Below are positions 1 through 11,652 of a stretch of DNA of 64,000 nt, in pieces. Source of the DNA: Tigriopus japonicus (Eukaryota > Arthropoda > Copepoda > Harpacticoida > Harpacticidae); contig CM021312.1 in assembly GCA_010645155.1 (NCBI GenBank), positions 3,506,156 through 3,570,155 on the forward strand, written 5' to 3'. How positions within the stretch are numbered: the stretch's first letter is position 1; each line of letters opens with the position of its first letter. The position numbers and the translations under genes were made by a program. The notes below the pieces were generated by a model. The model saw only the letters and a program-made list of their open reading frames with translations, was not told the origin of the DNA and ran no database searches.

Positions 1-3000
1 CGGATCAAACCAAGCACCTTGTCTGGTCCAAGGTTGCAATGACACATTCAACGTCGCTTTATCTCTCTCTAATACTGATTTACCCCCTAAGAGACCTGAT
101 TGCCACGTGGAATCTGGGAGAGATTGGAATTGGAATAGAGGATGAACCAACGACGGATCGAGTGGAGTTTTGTCAATAATCTTTGACATTTCCAACACGC
201 CCATGGCGGTGCTGGCATGTCCATATCCATCCGAAATTGATGCTATGTGTTCATATATGAAAAGAGAGAGTGTGCGAGAGAGAAAGACAGAGAGAGAGAG
301 GATGGATACGTGAGAGATAGATGGGGTGGAGGCCCGACGGGTCCATCCCAAGCGTCAATAATAATGGCAGGTTGATCAGCATTGGAGAGGATGAGATTCC
401 AGTTCAAGTCTCTTGTCAAACTCATCTCATGGCAGTCTTCCATTTCCATATGTCAACTCGCCAATCACCATCACCTTGGTTGGCAATTCCACTCTCAAAA
501 CGAATAGGATGGTCGTTGGATGGTGGTGCATTCTTCAAATTTCTTTCAAACTTTGGGATGTGCACTATGTACTATGATGAGTGGGTATTTGAAGCCACCT
601 TTTGATCTGGATCCATTGTCCATTCTCTGGACTTGAGGACGGGATTGCCTTCAGGGCAAGTGTGGTTAATGTGCCAACCAATCATTTTGACACCAAAGAC
701 CTCAATCACGATCCCCCGAACCTCTTTTTCCATACGCTACAAGAGACAGTGTGCGCCATGAATATTGTAATTGCCAAAGCCCTGGTCACACTTTGACCAT
801 AAATTGGGCCTAGCTTATGAGAATGAGATACGAGATAAGTTTTCAGGCTTTCTCATTTCCCGATGAAGCGATTGGATTTTTTCATCAACCAGTGCATGTT
901 TCACTCACACTCCATCCAAGGAATGGCTGATCGACCACATGGCCAGGAGAAAGAGTCCAATGTACAGTTGGATTGGGAGTCATCTTGAACCAATGGTTTT
1001 GCAGTTCTAGATCTCGTTTTCTAACCGACGACCAACTAAAAGAGTTTCGTGTCCAATATAATCTCAAGTGGCAACATATGTTAGCTGTCTGATCTCTTTT
1101 CTCCTCCCTCTTCGGCCCACGTACTCCAACTGCGTTGGTATGTATATTTACGTATAGATTTGCAGAACCATCATTCCTCAAAGCATTGATTTCTACTCGT
1201 CTCATGCGTTCGCTCGCTCTCACACATTCTCAATATACTAGTAGATTGGAGTAGTATCTCTTCTGAACAGCGATCGTGTGAGCGAGTCAAGATGTGGTAG
1301 TTATTGATGCTGCTAACTGGATGAGTGCTAGAGAACGAATGGCCCTAAATGAATCACTTTCGATTGGAACGAACCACGATGACTTTACTTAGGGATGGAG
1401 TGAGTGGTGGGTGCTCTGATGTGGCTGGCTGGAATAACCATCTTGCTTGTAATGAAGTCATCAGGGCGGCCCTAAATCCATTTTAAATAAGTGTTCCAAG
1501 AACCAGCCATGTAGCCATCACCAGTAGTAGTGTGGATGGACTGCTAAATGGGCTGGCTCCAAATGGATCTGCTGCTCCTTGAAACAAATTACCAAACAAC
1601 CCCCACTCAGATTCTTTCTAGTCCATATTTGAACGCCTAAATCATTCCAAGCCAACATCATTTCCGAATGGCTTACAAAGAAAGTTATTTGTTTGCCAAC
1701 ACGATAGGAATAAACAGTACATAATAAAGTGAAGAGAACAGTGTTCGACGACAAATCTTTGTTCCTGGTATTTGAGAAACAATAATAAACAAGCTAGAGA
1801 TATTGCGAATTGAAAATCATGCAATTTTATTGGTTACACAAATGTTAAGAAAAGCTTCTTTTCGAAGTTGAATCTACGGCAATCTTTATGAATAATTCCT
1901 TTACCCATCAAATCATGCCCAAAAATTGATGTAAAAATGTTTCCAGCGTTTTTTTCTTCGACCAGAGCCCATAGTACAACAACTTCCATTTTAGGTTGGA
2001 CGTGCTCCAATTTCTTTTTAGAAAACAGTAATTCACCACAAGAATAAATGGATCGAAGTAGTTTTCCAGAATGATTACAAAGGCTGCGAGAAACGAACGA
2101 ACTTGTTTAAGATATATAAGCATGATTCAAAAGTCCTCAAACTCAGATCCTCGTTACTGATTTTCCTTTCAGTAGCTGGAGATCATTGTTTCTAAAAAAG
2201 GGATTAATACTCTATGTTTCAAATCATTAGTCTATAGTTAGTTTGTTAGAGTCATTCCACGGAAACTCGGCGGAAAGAAGATTTGGGGTCTTATTTCCAA
2301 TTGTTTTGACAGGACATGATTTATTGCCAAGAGTTGGTGATGGTTCAATTTTCTGTCAACGTCGTGCATCTCAAGTCAATTCTGGATAAAACAGTTTCAA
2401 GGTCTCACTCGTCCGTACAGAACAACACATGCAATGAAGATTCGAGTATTGACTCCGCGTAGAACCGCTTGGTCTCGAGTCCCCGACTTTAAACCGCGTT
2501 CTGCGCGGCGATCCCCCGTTACAAGATCGCCCGGGAGTGAGTGTGCATCTAAAGGTCTGACATTCACTTCGGGTGTTGGTGGGACCTCCAAGTAGGATTG
2601 GCGCCGGTGGTTCTGAGGCTCGTTCGGTCGACTGGTTGGTTTCTCTCGCCGCTTGGTTCTGGTTTTGCTCATCTTCCCATTGCTTCCCCAACTGATCCAG
2701 GCGAGCATTCCAAAGCAAAGAAGATGATTCCACATTCAAAAGAAGATGCTGCACTCCAAGCCGATTTTGAACCGGCTTTGACACGCTGGATTGCGGGAGA
2801 CTTCAACGCCCGCAAGATCCGAGCGAAGTACCAAACCAAACGTGTACGCACGAACGAACGAGGTTGGTGTAAAAAGAATAGGCGCCCCGTGAATCGTCGA
2901 CGGTCAGGCAAGAGGGCTCTTTTGGCCTGAAACTGAGTGAGTGAGTGAGTGAGTGGATGGGCAAGACAGAAGAAGAAGACGAAGCAGAAAAAAATCCAGG

Positions 3001-3037
3001 AAGAGAGAACGAGAAAGAGCGAGAGAGCGGTGCTTTT
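1..3037. other. Upstream non-coding region of gene A
   Basis: No open frame here has a recognisable domain, and I call no gene. The stretch contains a purine-rich AG repeat near 261-301, generally AT-rich DNA, and a distinctly CpG-richer block from about 2450 to 2930. A short TGAG tandem repeat at 2934-2954 follows. The CpG-rich block lies roughly 100-600 bases before the predicted transcription start of gene A, so it is a plausible proximal promoter or enhancer. That role is inferred from position and composition only. Confidence 0.5.
2934..2954 (+). repeat. (TGAG)n microsatellite
   Basis: About five TGAG units, roughly 85 bases before the predicted start site of gene A. Confidence 0.9.
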
Positions 3038-3071
3038 TCAGTTGCCGTCAGGTCTTACGGGTGGTCAGTCC
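3038..3071 (+). promoter_or_regulatory. Inr + DPE core promoter of gene A
   Basis: TCAGTT at 3038-3043 fits the arthropod initiator TCAKTY, making A3040 the +1. At exactly +28 to +32 (3067-3071) lies AGTCC, a full match to the downstream promoter element RGWYV, and the favoured G at +24 is also present (3063). I see no TATA box. The resulting 170-base 5' UTR contains no ATG before the start codon at 3210. The paralogous gene B has the same arrangement with the same spacing, which makes chance less likely. The start site is predicted, not mapped. Confidence 0.55.
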
Positions 3072-3209
3072 TCGTTGACATTTCTACTCCAGATTACTCT
3101 TAAGGAACACTATTGTGATCTAGAACAGTGTTTTCGTTTCCAAATTGACTCTTTCCACTGTCTCGACCTTTTCAATCGTCAAGAAGACCTCTTGAGTTCG
3201 CTTCCGAGC

Positions 3210-3305
3210 ATGATCTCAGAGTCCGGGAGTGTGGAGGCTATGCTTCGAGGTCCGGGGTTTCCCCCTTTTAACAACCATCATCCTCCGTCTATTGACCATT
3301 CTCGG
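3210..3305 (+). CDS. Gene A, coding exon 1 (Knirps-family nuclear receptor, N-terminus)
   Basis: This exon encodes residues 1-32 of gene A. It starts at ATG 3210, which is the first ATG after the predicted transcription start, and ends at a strong donor (CTCGG|GTAAGT at 3305/3306) in phase 0. The peptide starts MISESGSVEAMLRGPG and ends PPSIDHSR. It is a Pro/His/Asn-rich leader without a known domain. Its support comes from three points: the phase-0 donor matches the phase-0 acceptor at 5243; gene B has a leader exon of almost the same size (29 codons) with the same phase; and a loose PPFNN/SPFGN similarity lies near the end of each leader. An in-frame ATG at codon 11 is an alternative start. 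A cDNA would settle it. Confidence 0.8.
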
Positions 3306-5242
3306 GTAAGTCTCACGGAAGGTCGCACAATTGCGTCCCTCTTTCTCTGGCCTTCGTCGAAGACCCGTCACGTGTTAGTTTTAGCTGAAAAGATTGCTGC
3401 TAATTATGTGCCAAATTACCAACGAGTGAGAAAGAGATTTATTTAAATATGGAAAGAGATTCATTCACGCTTTGGAAGACACTCTAATAAGATCTCTGGA
3501 CGACCTTGCCCTTCAAGCAATTGAACCTAGATTTTAACCTGGATGTAACGCCGGGTAATTTAGGATGGATGGAGTCGAGCACGAGAGTGAGACGAGTTAG
3601 TGTCATTATTGAATTCATCATGCATCACAGAAACAACAACAGTAACCAAAACCAAGACGAGTCTGAAAGTAGGCTTTTAAAAACGTGCCAGTTCCATCCT
3701 GGGTCGGTCCTCGTTCCAAAAGGATGGTTTGGCATACATTTCAGGCTGCTGTTAACCATTCAAGCAAAACATCGCGCAAAAGCGAATGCGGCAACAGTCT
3801 ATTGATATGTTTAATACGTACAGGACATCATGAAGATAGCTAGTCAGCACTTCCAGCATTAAGTACGTATGGCTTTACGATCTAATTGATTTATGAATCG
3901 TGGCTTGAGCTGATCATCGACTGATCGTCCTTGATCCGGACACGCTTAGGAATTGTGTGAAAATCTGTCCCGCCATTGGAGTGAAGTGTCAATTGAATTG
4001 CCCTCATTTACATCATAAATCCAGCTCGTCTAATCACCACTCACTCACTTTGGCAAGGTGAGGACGAAACCTTTCCGTGCCAACGAGTTTGGACCATTTA
4101 TATTGCAATTATAAGTACTCCGGGTCAGTCGGATACATATGAATGTCGTTGTTGGTACGCTTCAGAAGATTTTGGCAGATCTGATCCAATTTTCTCATTT
4201 GTTTAATTTGCCGCTGCGTTCAATTCGAGCCTTTGCTCGGACATGGTTATGAATGACAATCATTATTTATTGATTACAAGCACGGATCGGGAAATAATAG
4301 CTTTGTCAGTTAGCACTTGCAAAAAAACCTTCCACCACGGATTTATTGAGCCTTTTATGGGAGGCTAATCTACAATCAATGTAAATGATTTGTAGATATT
4401 TTATTAAAAGATCGATCGACACCTCATCGCTGGTTAAAAACTATTGATGCGTGAGTGCGTCTTGTACTTGAACGTATTTAGCAAACCTAAGTGACAACAG
4501 TGACACCTTCGCCACCGCAAGTAGACCATAAACTATGTCGAGTGTGACGGGGAAAAATACATGCCACAATGACACATATTTTCAATGTCAAATGGTTGAC
4601 AAAGACACTGACTGGTGGTGGTGGTGGTGGTAGTAGTGGTGTTGTTACGTCGGATTGAAGGATGAATGACAATCGTATTCATCATTCTGATCCTCATCTC
4701 CAATGGCGCTGCAACTCTGTACATACACAGTACACAAGCACATGTGTTGGAGAAGAGAAGACATATCTTGAGACATTTTGCAACGCGGAGATCTCGATGC
4801 CATCAATGTCTCTCATTTGGAAATAAGCTAAAGAACACTCGCATCAGATTCATTGGCATTGATAAACTCAGGGGTAACTTCCAGTTTCATTCTACTGCGG
4901 CTTCAGAAGTTGGGACACACGACCAGAGAGATGATCGGATAATTTGCCCCTCCATTTCGAAACAATGGTTCGCGTGAAGTGCCTATTTTCTCATCCAGAG
5001 CTGATGAATAATCCAGTTGAAGCAAGAACGATTCGTTCAAGGCGAAATGAACCTGTAGAGCTTCTCAAGTAGAAAATAATCTGACAGCTCTCGACAGGCT
5101 TCCTGGTACCTTTTTGGCTTGGCAAAGAGCTTTGGCGGCGATCTCTCCCCCTCTTTCTTCACTTTAGTAATGCTGAACTTGGTTACTTGTGCAAACAGAC
5201 AGCATTAACCAACGAGCTCATGAATACCTTTTTTACTTTTAG
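3306..5242 (+). other. Intron 1 of gene A
   Basis: A phase-0 GT-AG intron of 1937 bases. The donor is GTAAGT at 3306, and the acceptor is a pyrimidine-rich tract ending in TTTTAG at 5242. A branch-point-like TTAAC lies at about 5205-5209, some 35 bases before the acceptor. Inside are a GGT trinucleotide repeat (4613-4640) and several AT-rich stretches. I see no second gene inside. First introns of developmental regulators often carry enhancers, but nothing specific can be read here. Confidence 0.8.
4613..4640 (+). repeat. (GGT)n microsatellite
   Basis: Tandem GGT units with a few TAG interruptions, within intron 1 of gene A. Confidence 0.9.
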
Positions 5243-6427
5243 CTTGACCGACTTGATCCAATGCAAAATCAACTTTGCCGAGTGTGCGAGGAGCCTGCAG
5301 CCGGGTTCCACTTCGGAGCCTTCACTTGTGAAGGCTGCAAGTCCTTCTTTGGGCGGACTTGCAACAACCAATCAGTCATCCAGGAATGCAAGAACAACTA
5401 TCGGTGTGTGGTGGACAAGAAAAATCGGACAGCCTGCAAAGCTTGTCGTCTCCGCAAGTGTCTCATGGTGGGAATGTCCAAGTCTGGCTCTCGCTACGGT
5501 CGACGTTCCAATTGGTTCAAGATCCATTGTCTCATGCAACAGAATCTTCAAAATCCAGCTGGTGCCAGTGGCAAGCCCATGTCTCCACCCATGTCCAGCT
5601 CGGCCTCAGCCTCTTCCCTTAGTCCCAATACGCCAGCCAGCATGTGGTCGTCCCCACCTAAGACTGAGAAGCCTCAATCCCCCGATCTCCGAGAGATTTC
5701 TCCTCCACTCCGCAGTCCTGAGCCTCCCCTGAAGATGAGTCAATGCAAGACTTCGGCTCCATCGCCCATGCCCATGAGCCCCCATCCCGCATCCCTCAGC
5801 CCCTTCAAGAACCTCATCCCCAATTTGCATCCTATGGGTGGACCCATGCTTAAACCCGAAACCTCTCTGCCCAGCCCCATTCCGCAACCCATGACCTCCT
5901 TGTATGGAGGCTTCCCCTCGCCCCTTTCGTTGATGTCGTCTGTGCCTGGTTTCCCCGGGATTCCCATGCATAAGCAGGCCCTTCTTAGCCCGTTGCTAGC
6001 CCAGACCCATTTGTGGCAAATGGCTCGAACCAACCCGCTGTTCTCTGGGCTTCGTCCCGAGGTCGATCTCTTTGCGGAACACAAGGCTTTAGTGGAACGT
6101 TACTCTGCAGCCATGGCTGCAGCGGCTGCACAACAACAACAATTACCTAAGCGCGAAATGTCAGCTGATACTCCCATAAGTTCGCCTAAACGAGAACCAT
6201 CGGTTAGCCCTGCCCATTCCTCGGCCGCTTCAGAGCCTGCCCAACATGCCCCCATGGATCTGAGTAGTAAGAAAGGTGACGATATTTCCGACCCCGAAGA
6301 GGACGAGGATGAGGAGATCGTGGTCAAAGACGAGCCTTCGCCTTGCTCGCCCAAATCTGACATGAACAGGAACCTCGTTGGCGGTTCTCGCGATTCCGAA
6401 AAGATCTTGGATCTTTGTAGTAAATAA
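5243..6427 (+). CDS. knrl-like (NR0A): Gene A: Knirps/Knirps-like-family orphan nuclear receptor (NR0A), exon 2
   Basis: This exon encodes residues 33-426 of a predicted zinc-finger transcription factor, probably a nuclear repressor. The C4 DNA-binding domain spans about residues 39-132. Finger 1 uses C44, C47, C61 and C64 and contains the P-box CEGCKS. Finger 2 uses C81, C87, C97 and C100. It is followed by the Knirps-type extension [20 protein letters not shown]. No ligand-binding domain follows, as expected for NR0A. The tail is Ser/Pro/Met-rich, then has [11 protein letters not shown] (275-285), [10 protein letters not shown] (310-319), an Ala/Gln run, the CtBP-type motif PMDLS (369-373), an acidic stretch and a VKDE sumoylation consensus around K394. 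It ends LDLCSK. The acceptor at 5242 adds LDRLDP before the ATG at 5261, and gene B has the equivalent IDKLDP, so 5261 is not the true start. Which Drosophila paralogue (kni, knrl or eg) is closest cannot be decided by eye. Confidence 0.97.
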   Translation, partial: LDRLDPMQNQLCRVCEEPAAGFHFGAFTCEGCKSFFGRTCNNQSVIQECKNNYRCVVDKKNRTACKACRLRKCLMVGMSKSGSRYGRRSNWFKIHCLMQQNLQNPAGASGKPMSPPMSSSASASSLSPNTPASMWSSPPKTEKPQSPDLREISPPLRSPEPPLKMSQCKTSAPSPMPMSPHPASLSPFKNLIPNLHPMGGPMLKPETSLPSPIPQPMTSLYGGFPSPLSLMSSVPGFPGIPMHKQALLSPLLAQTHLWQMARTNPLFSGLRPEVDLFAEHKALVERYSAAMAAAAAQQQQLPKREMSADTPISSPKREPSVSPAHSSAASEPAQHAPMDLSSKKGDDISDPEEDEDEEIVVKDEPSPCSPKSDMNRNLVGGSRDSEKILDLCSK

Positions 6428-6570
6428 CGCATAGCTTTCCCCTTTCTAGTTTGATTTTGTTTTACCTTTGTTCTCTCACATCACCAATATTCGCTGTATA
6501 CTTTATGATCATCCTTGAAAGTGCCATTATATCGGATCTGTTGTTACTCGTAATTTGAAAATACATTCAC
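6428..6570 (+). other. 3' UTR of gene A with weak poly(A) signal
   Basis: The stop codon TAA ends at 6427 and T-rich DNA follows. There is no canonical AATAAA close by. The variant AATACA at 6560-6565, about 130 bases after the stop, is the nearest candidate. The first canonical AATAAA I noticed is near 8358, so the transcript may be longer than drawn here. Confidence 0.3.
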
Positions 6571-8020
6571 CACTTTGTTTGATCCGAATTCGACTCCCCT
6601 TTCGTTTTGTTCTTTGGGAAAATCAGAGGGGTTCAAAGAGGCCACCAAAACCTTGACCAATGGGGATTGGCGACTTTCGTGAAACCCCGTGTGAAAGAGA
6701 AACCAAGTCAATTTTTACAGACAACTCACACATATCCTGAGCTTGCCAGAATTGAAGAATTTTCATTGATCGAATGCATCGATTTTGTTTCCAAGAATAG
6801 CTGAGAGCTTCATCGGATCCATCGTTTTTCATTACACGTGTTGTCTGATCTTATGATGCAATTCCAACAAATGTGGTTCAATTTCATTTGCCTTGGGTCA
6901 GATTCAATCTTGGGATGCTCATCCCGGGGATTCTATTCAAGCTCATAAAGTCGGCTATGGTGTGTGCGTACTTACGTGGAAAAATGAATGATTCAGGGTT
7001 GTTATTTTCCCCGTGACCTTGACTTGCATTCAAATTCCTCCTACCTTCTTGTTGTTTCTTGTACTTATTCGTTTCCGAGGCCCTTTTTGACGTGTGGTTA
7101 GCTAAGCGTTACATATTCAGTTACGCTATTTCAATCAACCGGAGCGTGACAATCTCGTCGTGAATTAAAAAGAAGAGTACGAGTGAGATATGTAGTATGT
7201 ACACTTACAAACACACTCGTGCCATCTTTTTTATTCAGGTTTAACCAAGAAAGACATTCCTTCGCCTTGTGTCCAAGGTTAGTTAAGAAAATTGAAGAAG
7301 ACGAAAAAAGTCCACCTAAGCTCTCCACTTCAAGCTTTAATTACTGGCCCATTGGCCAATGAGGTCAAAATTTGAAGAAGAATGGCGCTTAAGTTCATGA
7401 CATGGACCTCTAATAAGCATATGATTACTAACAAAAAAATTATAAAGACTCGATCACTTTGAACCATGCTTGTTCAATAACAAGCATAGACTAACAGATG
7501 GAATCCTCGGTCTCAAAACCTGATTGACATGAACTCAAATAAGAATGTGCTGCACATTTCTTAAGTAATCCTGATCGCATCAATGCCAAATATCTCCCAT
7601 AGGTTATTTGAAGATGATCTTGAAAGAGTGAGTGAACATCATCAGAGCATCAAAGATTTGCGTCAGGGAAAGATAATGTCTCAAGAGCGTTGATTGGAAA
7701 GGATTTGGAAATGTACGCGGATTGGTGCACATCTTCAATGGAATACCTCAAGGCCGACCTGGATCTGGTTGTGGTCGATCCAGCCATTCCCCTGAATGAT
7801 GCATTTTGCGTATGAACATTTTTGATGTGCTACGTAGTTCAGTGCTTTGGTGCTTTGCCGCGGTAGTCTGTGCTGTACTGTAGTATATGTATGTACGATC
7901 TTTGGCTTCCGTGGATGAGGAATTATTCTTATTACGAGTGAAGATCTTACTTTGAGATTAGTCACTGATATGGAACGATCAAATGAAAGGGAAATGAAGG
8001 AGCGAGGTCGACTTGAACAA

Positions 8021-8040
8021 GAAGAAGAAGAAGAAGAAGA
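8021..8040 (+). repeat. (GAA)n microsatellite
   Basis: Pure GAA units inside a longer purine-rich stretch that runs to about 8070. Confidence 0.9.
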
Positions 8041-10403
8041 CACAGAAAGAAGAACGAAAGAAAGAAAGAAACCAGAACAAGACGCGGTGAATGGAATCAA
8101 GTGGAAAAGGAGTGCTTCAAGGGGCAGAATTAATGCAAGTTTATGAAATCCTCTTTACAGGCATTGAATCATCGTCTTTGGCTTGCCTTGCGTCAGTCCA
8201 GTGTGTATGGGGAATTCAAGTGAAACACGACTATCATGAATGAAACAGATTACTAATTGATTGCCTTGAATATGTTGGTATGCTGGTCAAGCAAATCAAG
8301 CGTTTCTGCCGGGTTTTAATTTAGCCCTTTTCAAAACCCTACAAGAGCAATCGATTCAATAAATGGCCAACGATATGAAGTACTATTCACAATACACAAA
8401 CAACCAAACGTCCTCGCCTCGAAATAATCATCTCCAACTAAATCCAATTTCTGGTTGAAGTCAGGGCGAGCGAAATTTGAGCCGGATGAAGAAGCTCTCT
8501 AAACTTGTCTCATGTTCTCACCAACATTGGACAAGATCTGTATCATCCACCCACTCATCGAGTCCCGTCCTTTTCATGGGGATAGAATCATCTTCCTGGA
8601 ATTGAACTTGACTCCAAAGGTGTCTTACTAAGCTCTTAAAGTGGGACCCTGGTCAGATTTGGGGGCTACTATTGCTGTTGGACAGGTTAGATACGACCTA
8701 AGGGCGACTAATCTAAATCGAGTGGGCTCCCACCCTTCACCCCTCAACAATAGAATGTTTACTCCCTCCAAAAAAGAGTGGGATAAAAATAGACAACTTT
8801 CGTCTGGACAACGTCTCGCCTAAGCCTGATTACATGGATGTGAAACGCTTTGAAAAAAATGTTGGATTTTCAGACTTGTTTCAATTTTTTTTTATTTTTA
8901 CATTTGTTTTAGGAAAACTAGAGATATGTAATTCAAGAAAGTTGTCGGTTTTTTTTTTTCATTTTAGTACATTAACTCAATTGAGAACTTGGTTCACGTC
9001 TGTGGTTCTGTTTGGCACGTAATCTCCCGTTCCACGGCATTTTGGGTCATCCAATTCTGAATTGAAAGTAGTCTGACCCAAGGCGATTATGATTATACCA
9101 TTCCCGGATGATGATGATGGGTGGGGGAGATCAGTTTTGATCGAGAGTTCTCAATGCAGAGAAATGTCTCAGTTTCGCAGCCGGCTGATTTTAAGCCGGA
9201 TGTACGTCATATGACACAAAAAGGGTCTACTGGAAGTTGATAGGTTTTTTTTATTTTTTGCAAAAAAATCTAACCATTATTTGCCGTTTTACTGACAAGA
9301 AATATACAGCTCAGTCCATCACAATAACCAGCTTCTTGAATAAGGATTTCCACTGATATATTTTCCATGTTATTTTGTACATTTGTTTACATTTGTACCT
9401 TATGAAAAGTGCACTAGTTTTCGCTCCCATTCGGTAAAGTATATTAGCTAAGCTTACGACAACAAATGTCAACATTAGCGCTTGTAGCTAGTCATAAACT
9501 TTCAATTGCTAGATCACATCATAGAGTACTCTAAAATCTGTCCATCCACCGTTGAGTCTCGGTGGTCATCCTAGTTGTCCACTCCCGATTTCGGGCAAGG
9601 ATTCCTTGGGAAATGAGACTGAAGGTGAAGGGGTGGGTTTTATGAAAACGTCATGTACCGTTAAGAACACTTTTCTGTTTGGACGGACGAGACGACGGCT
9701 CAGGGAGCACTTGAACCACAACAAAATTGATGGAAATGATGATGATGATGGGCGATATTCTTTTCCTCGTCTGACCATCAGAAGTTATATAAGACACCCG
9801 CGACAACAATCAACAAGTGAAAAACTCATGACTTGTGAACAAATCTCGTACATTTTCTCCAATACGTAAAAATACATTACCGTTTACATGCCTTGAAAAT
9901 CTATATTTGAGAATAATTTTATTCCGGACACAAGGTTTCTTGTCATTCGTAAGAGTAACTCTTGATCCAAGAATAATTTCGCTACTGACAGATTACATTC
10001 TTTTTTTCAGCTTTGATTAAAATCGAACTACAGCTTTGGTAAAACAAGTTGGCATTTCAATTCTATCACTTCTTCACTTCCCATCCTCGTAGTTAAGTGT
10101 TGTCTCATATTTTTAGAGTCCATTTCCTAGCAGTTATGACCTGTTATAGCATACGCACATTGAGCAACACTCTAATCTCGTCCCACGTGAGTCCCGGTGA
10201 AGCAGCATCTATTTCAGGCACCCACGCGATTTGTGGGAAATCGGATCAAGATGAGCTGACCGACCACCCCCGGTCTCCGAGTTGAACAGGTTGTGTTTGC
10301 GGTCATGGTACAGTTTACCGGCTACAATGCGAGCTTGTCAGGATTTGAGTTCATCCCTTTAGTCTTAGTACTTGTTCTAGCTGAGCTCGATCGAGTCAGG
10401 GAA

Positions 10404-10434
10404 AAGAGAGAGAAAGAGAGAGAGAGAGAGAGAG
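10404..10434 (+). repeat. (AG)n microsatellite
   Basis: AG dinucleotide run with one AAAG interruption. Confidence 0.9.
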
Positions 10435-11624
10435 CTAATCCATCCACCTCGTTCCCGGCTTCCCGCCCCACTCACAATTGGTATTGTCTCAGGAAAAAGA
10501 CCCACTGGGTCGCGGGACAATGCTCTGATATTGTTCAAAACAACTCAACCACTTGATGCTCCCGATGATGATTATTATTGGCACTCGGCGGTGCTCTGCT
10601 CTGCTCTGGAAGCACTTGATCCCGTTCACTTGTCTAGTCGACTCGCAGACGGACAATAAATAGGCGGGGAATTGGAATTTTTACGAAGCTGGTTGTTTAC
10701 TGAAAGAAGTTTCAATTCCATTTGTTAGATTAGAAGTTCTCGGAGTCGGAAGAATGGTTCAGATGGAACATTGGATCAACCTGATTTATTGACAAGAGTA
10801 GGGCATGACTCGCTTTTGATGAAAATAGTCGGAGAGGAAAGGGATTTCCAGATTTTCTCGATTGCTGACCACTCAACCAACCACGGTTCGTCCGTGATTC
10901 TCATTCCCACGTTGCTATTTTGGGCTTGGAGGATTTCTTCCTGGTTGTCACATGGTGGTCAGCACAGTTTCGCGTCTATTTTAAAGGGATCGTTCAAATG
11001 GACAAATTGGCCTCCATTTGGATCTTGGCGAGCGATGTTGTCTCTCCTCGTACTACTTGTGTAGGTGATGATATGATCGTCTTTAAGGTTCCAAAATAGC
11101 CCCCCTCCCTTCACCCGATGTTCGTTGTTTCTGTCTAGACGTGATCCGTTAAGAGACTGAGACTTTAAATGTGGATATCAACCCAAAAGGTGATCTCCAT
11201 TCCTCACATTGTAGTGTCCAAATATCCACCCTCTTTTGGGCGGAGAAGTCAAAGATGCCCCTAGAATAATGGATAATGGTGGCGATCCCAGTTCAGAAGT
11301 CCGATGGATTTTTTCCATTCCATGTTGTCAAAGCGAGATAAGCATCACCCGATCACGACCAATGTTCATCCTAAGGGCTCGAGCATCACCACCACCAGCC
11401 CATCACCTCCAATAGGTCATGTTCTGGTTAGAGATCAGTATAGAGTTGTGTGTCTTGAAGCCAAAGCTCCACACTTCATACTCTGTATGTACCTATGTAC
11501 TGTTTTGTAGAAGTGGTAGTAAGTGTAAGATGCACGAGAATGTTCGGAAAGGATCGTGGTCGTGAACCCGATATCGATACATCGACGAATGGTTCTTTGG
11601 GCTTCTGAAGCTATGTACTAGATG

Positions 11625-11652
11625 GGTAGGTAGGTAGGTAGGTAGGTAGGTA
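11625..11652 (+). repeat. (GGTA)7 microsatellite
   Basis: Seven perfect GGTA units. Confidence 0.95.

Noticed and set aside
2949..3209. In-frame open extension upstream of the start codon of gene A
   Set aside because: It contains no ATG, spans the predicted transcription start and is rich in purine repeats. It is best read as promoter and 5' UTR.
5606..6432. Minus-strand frames of 110-121 residues opposite gene A exon 2
   Set aside because: They are antisense shadows of the real coding exon.
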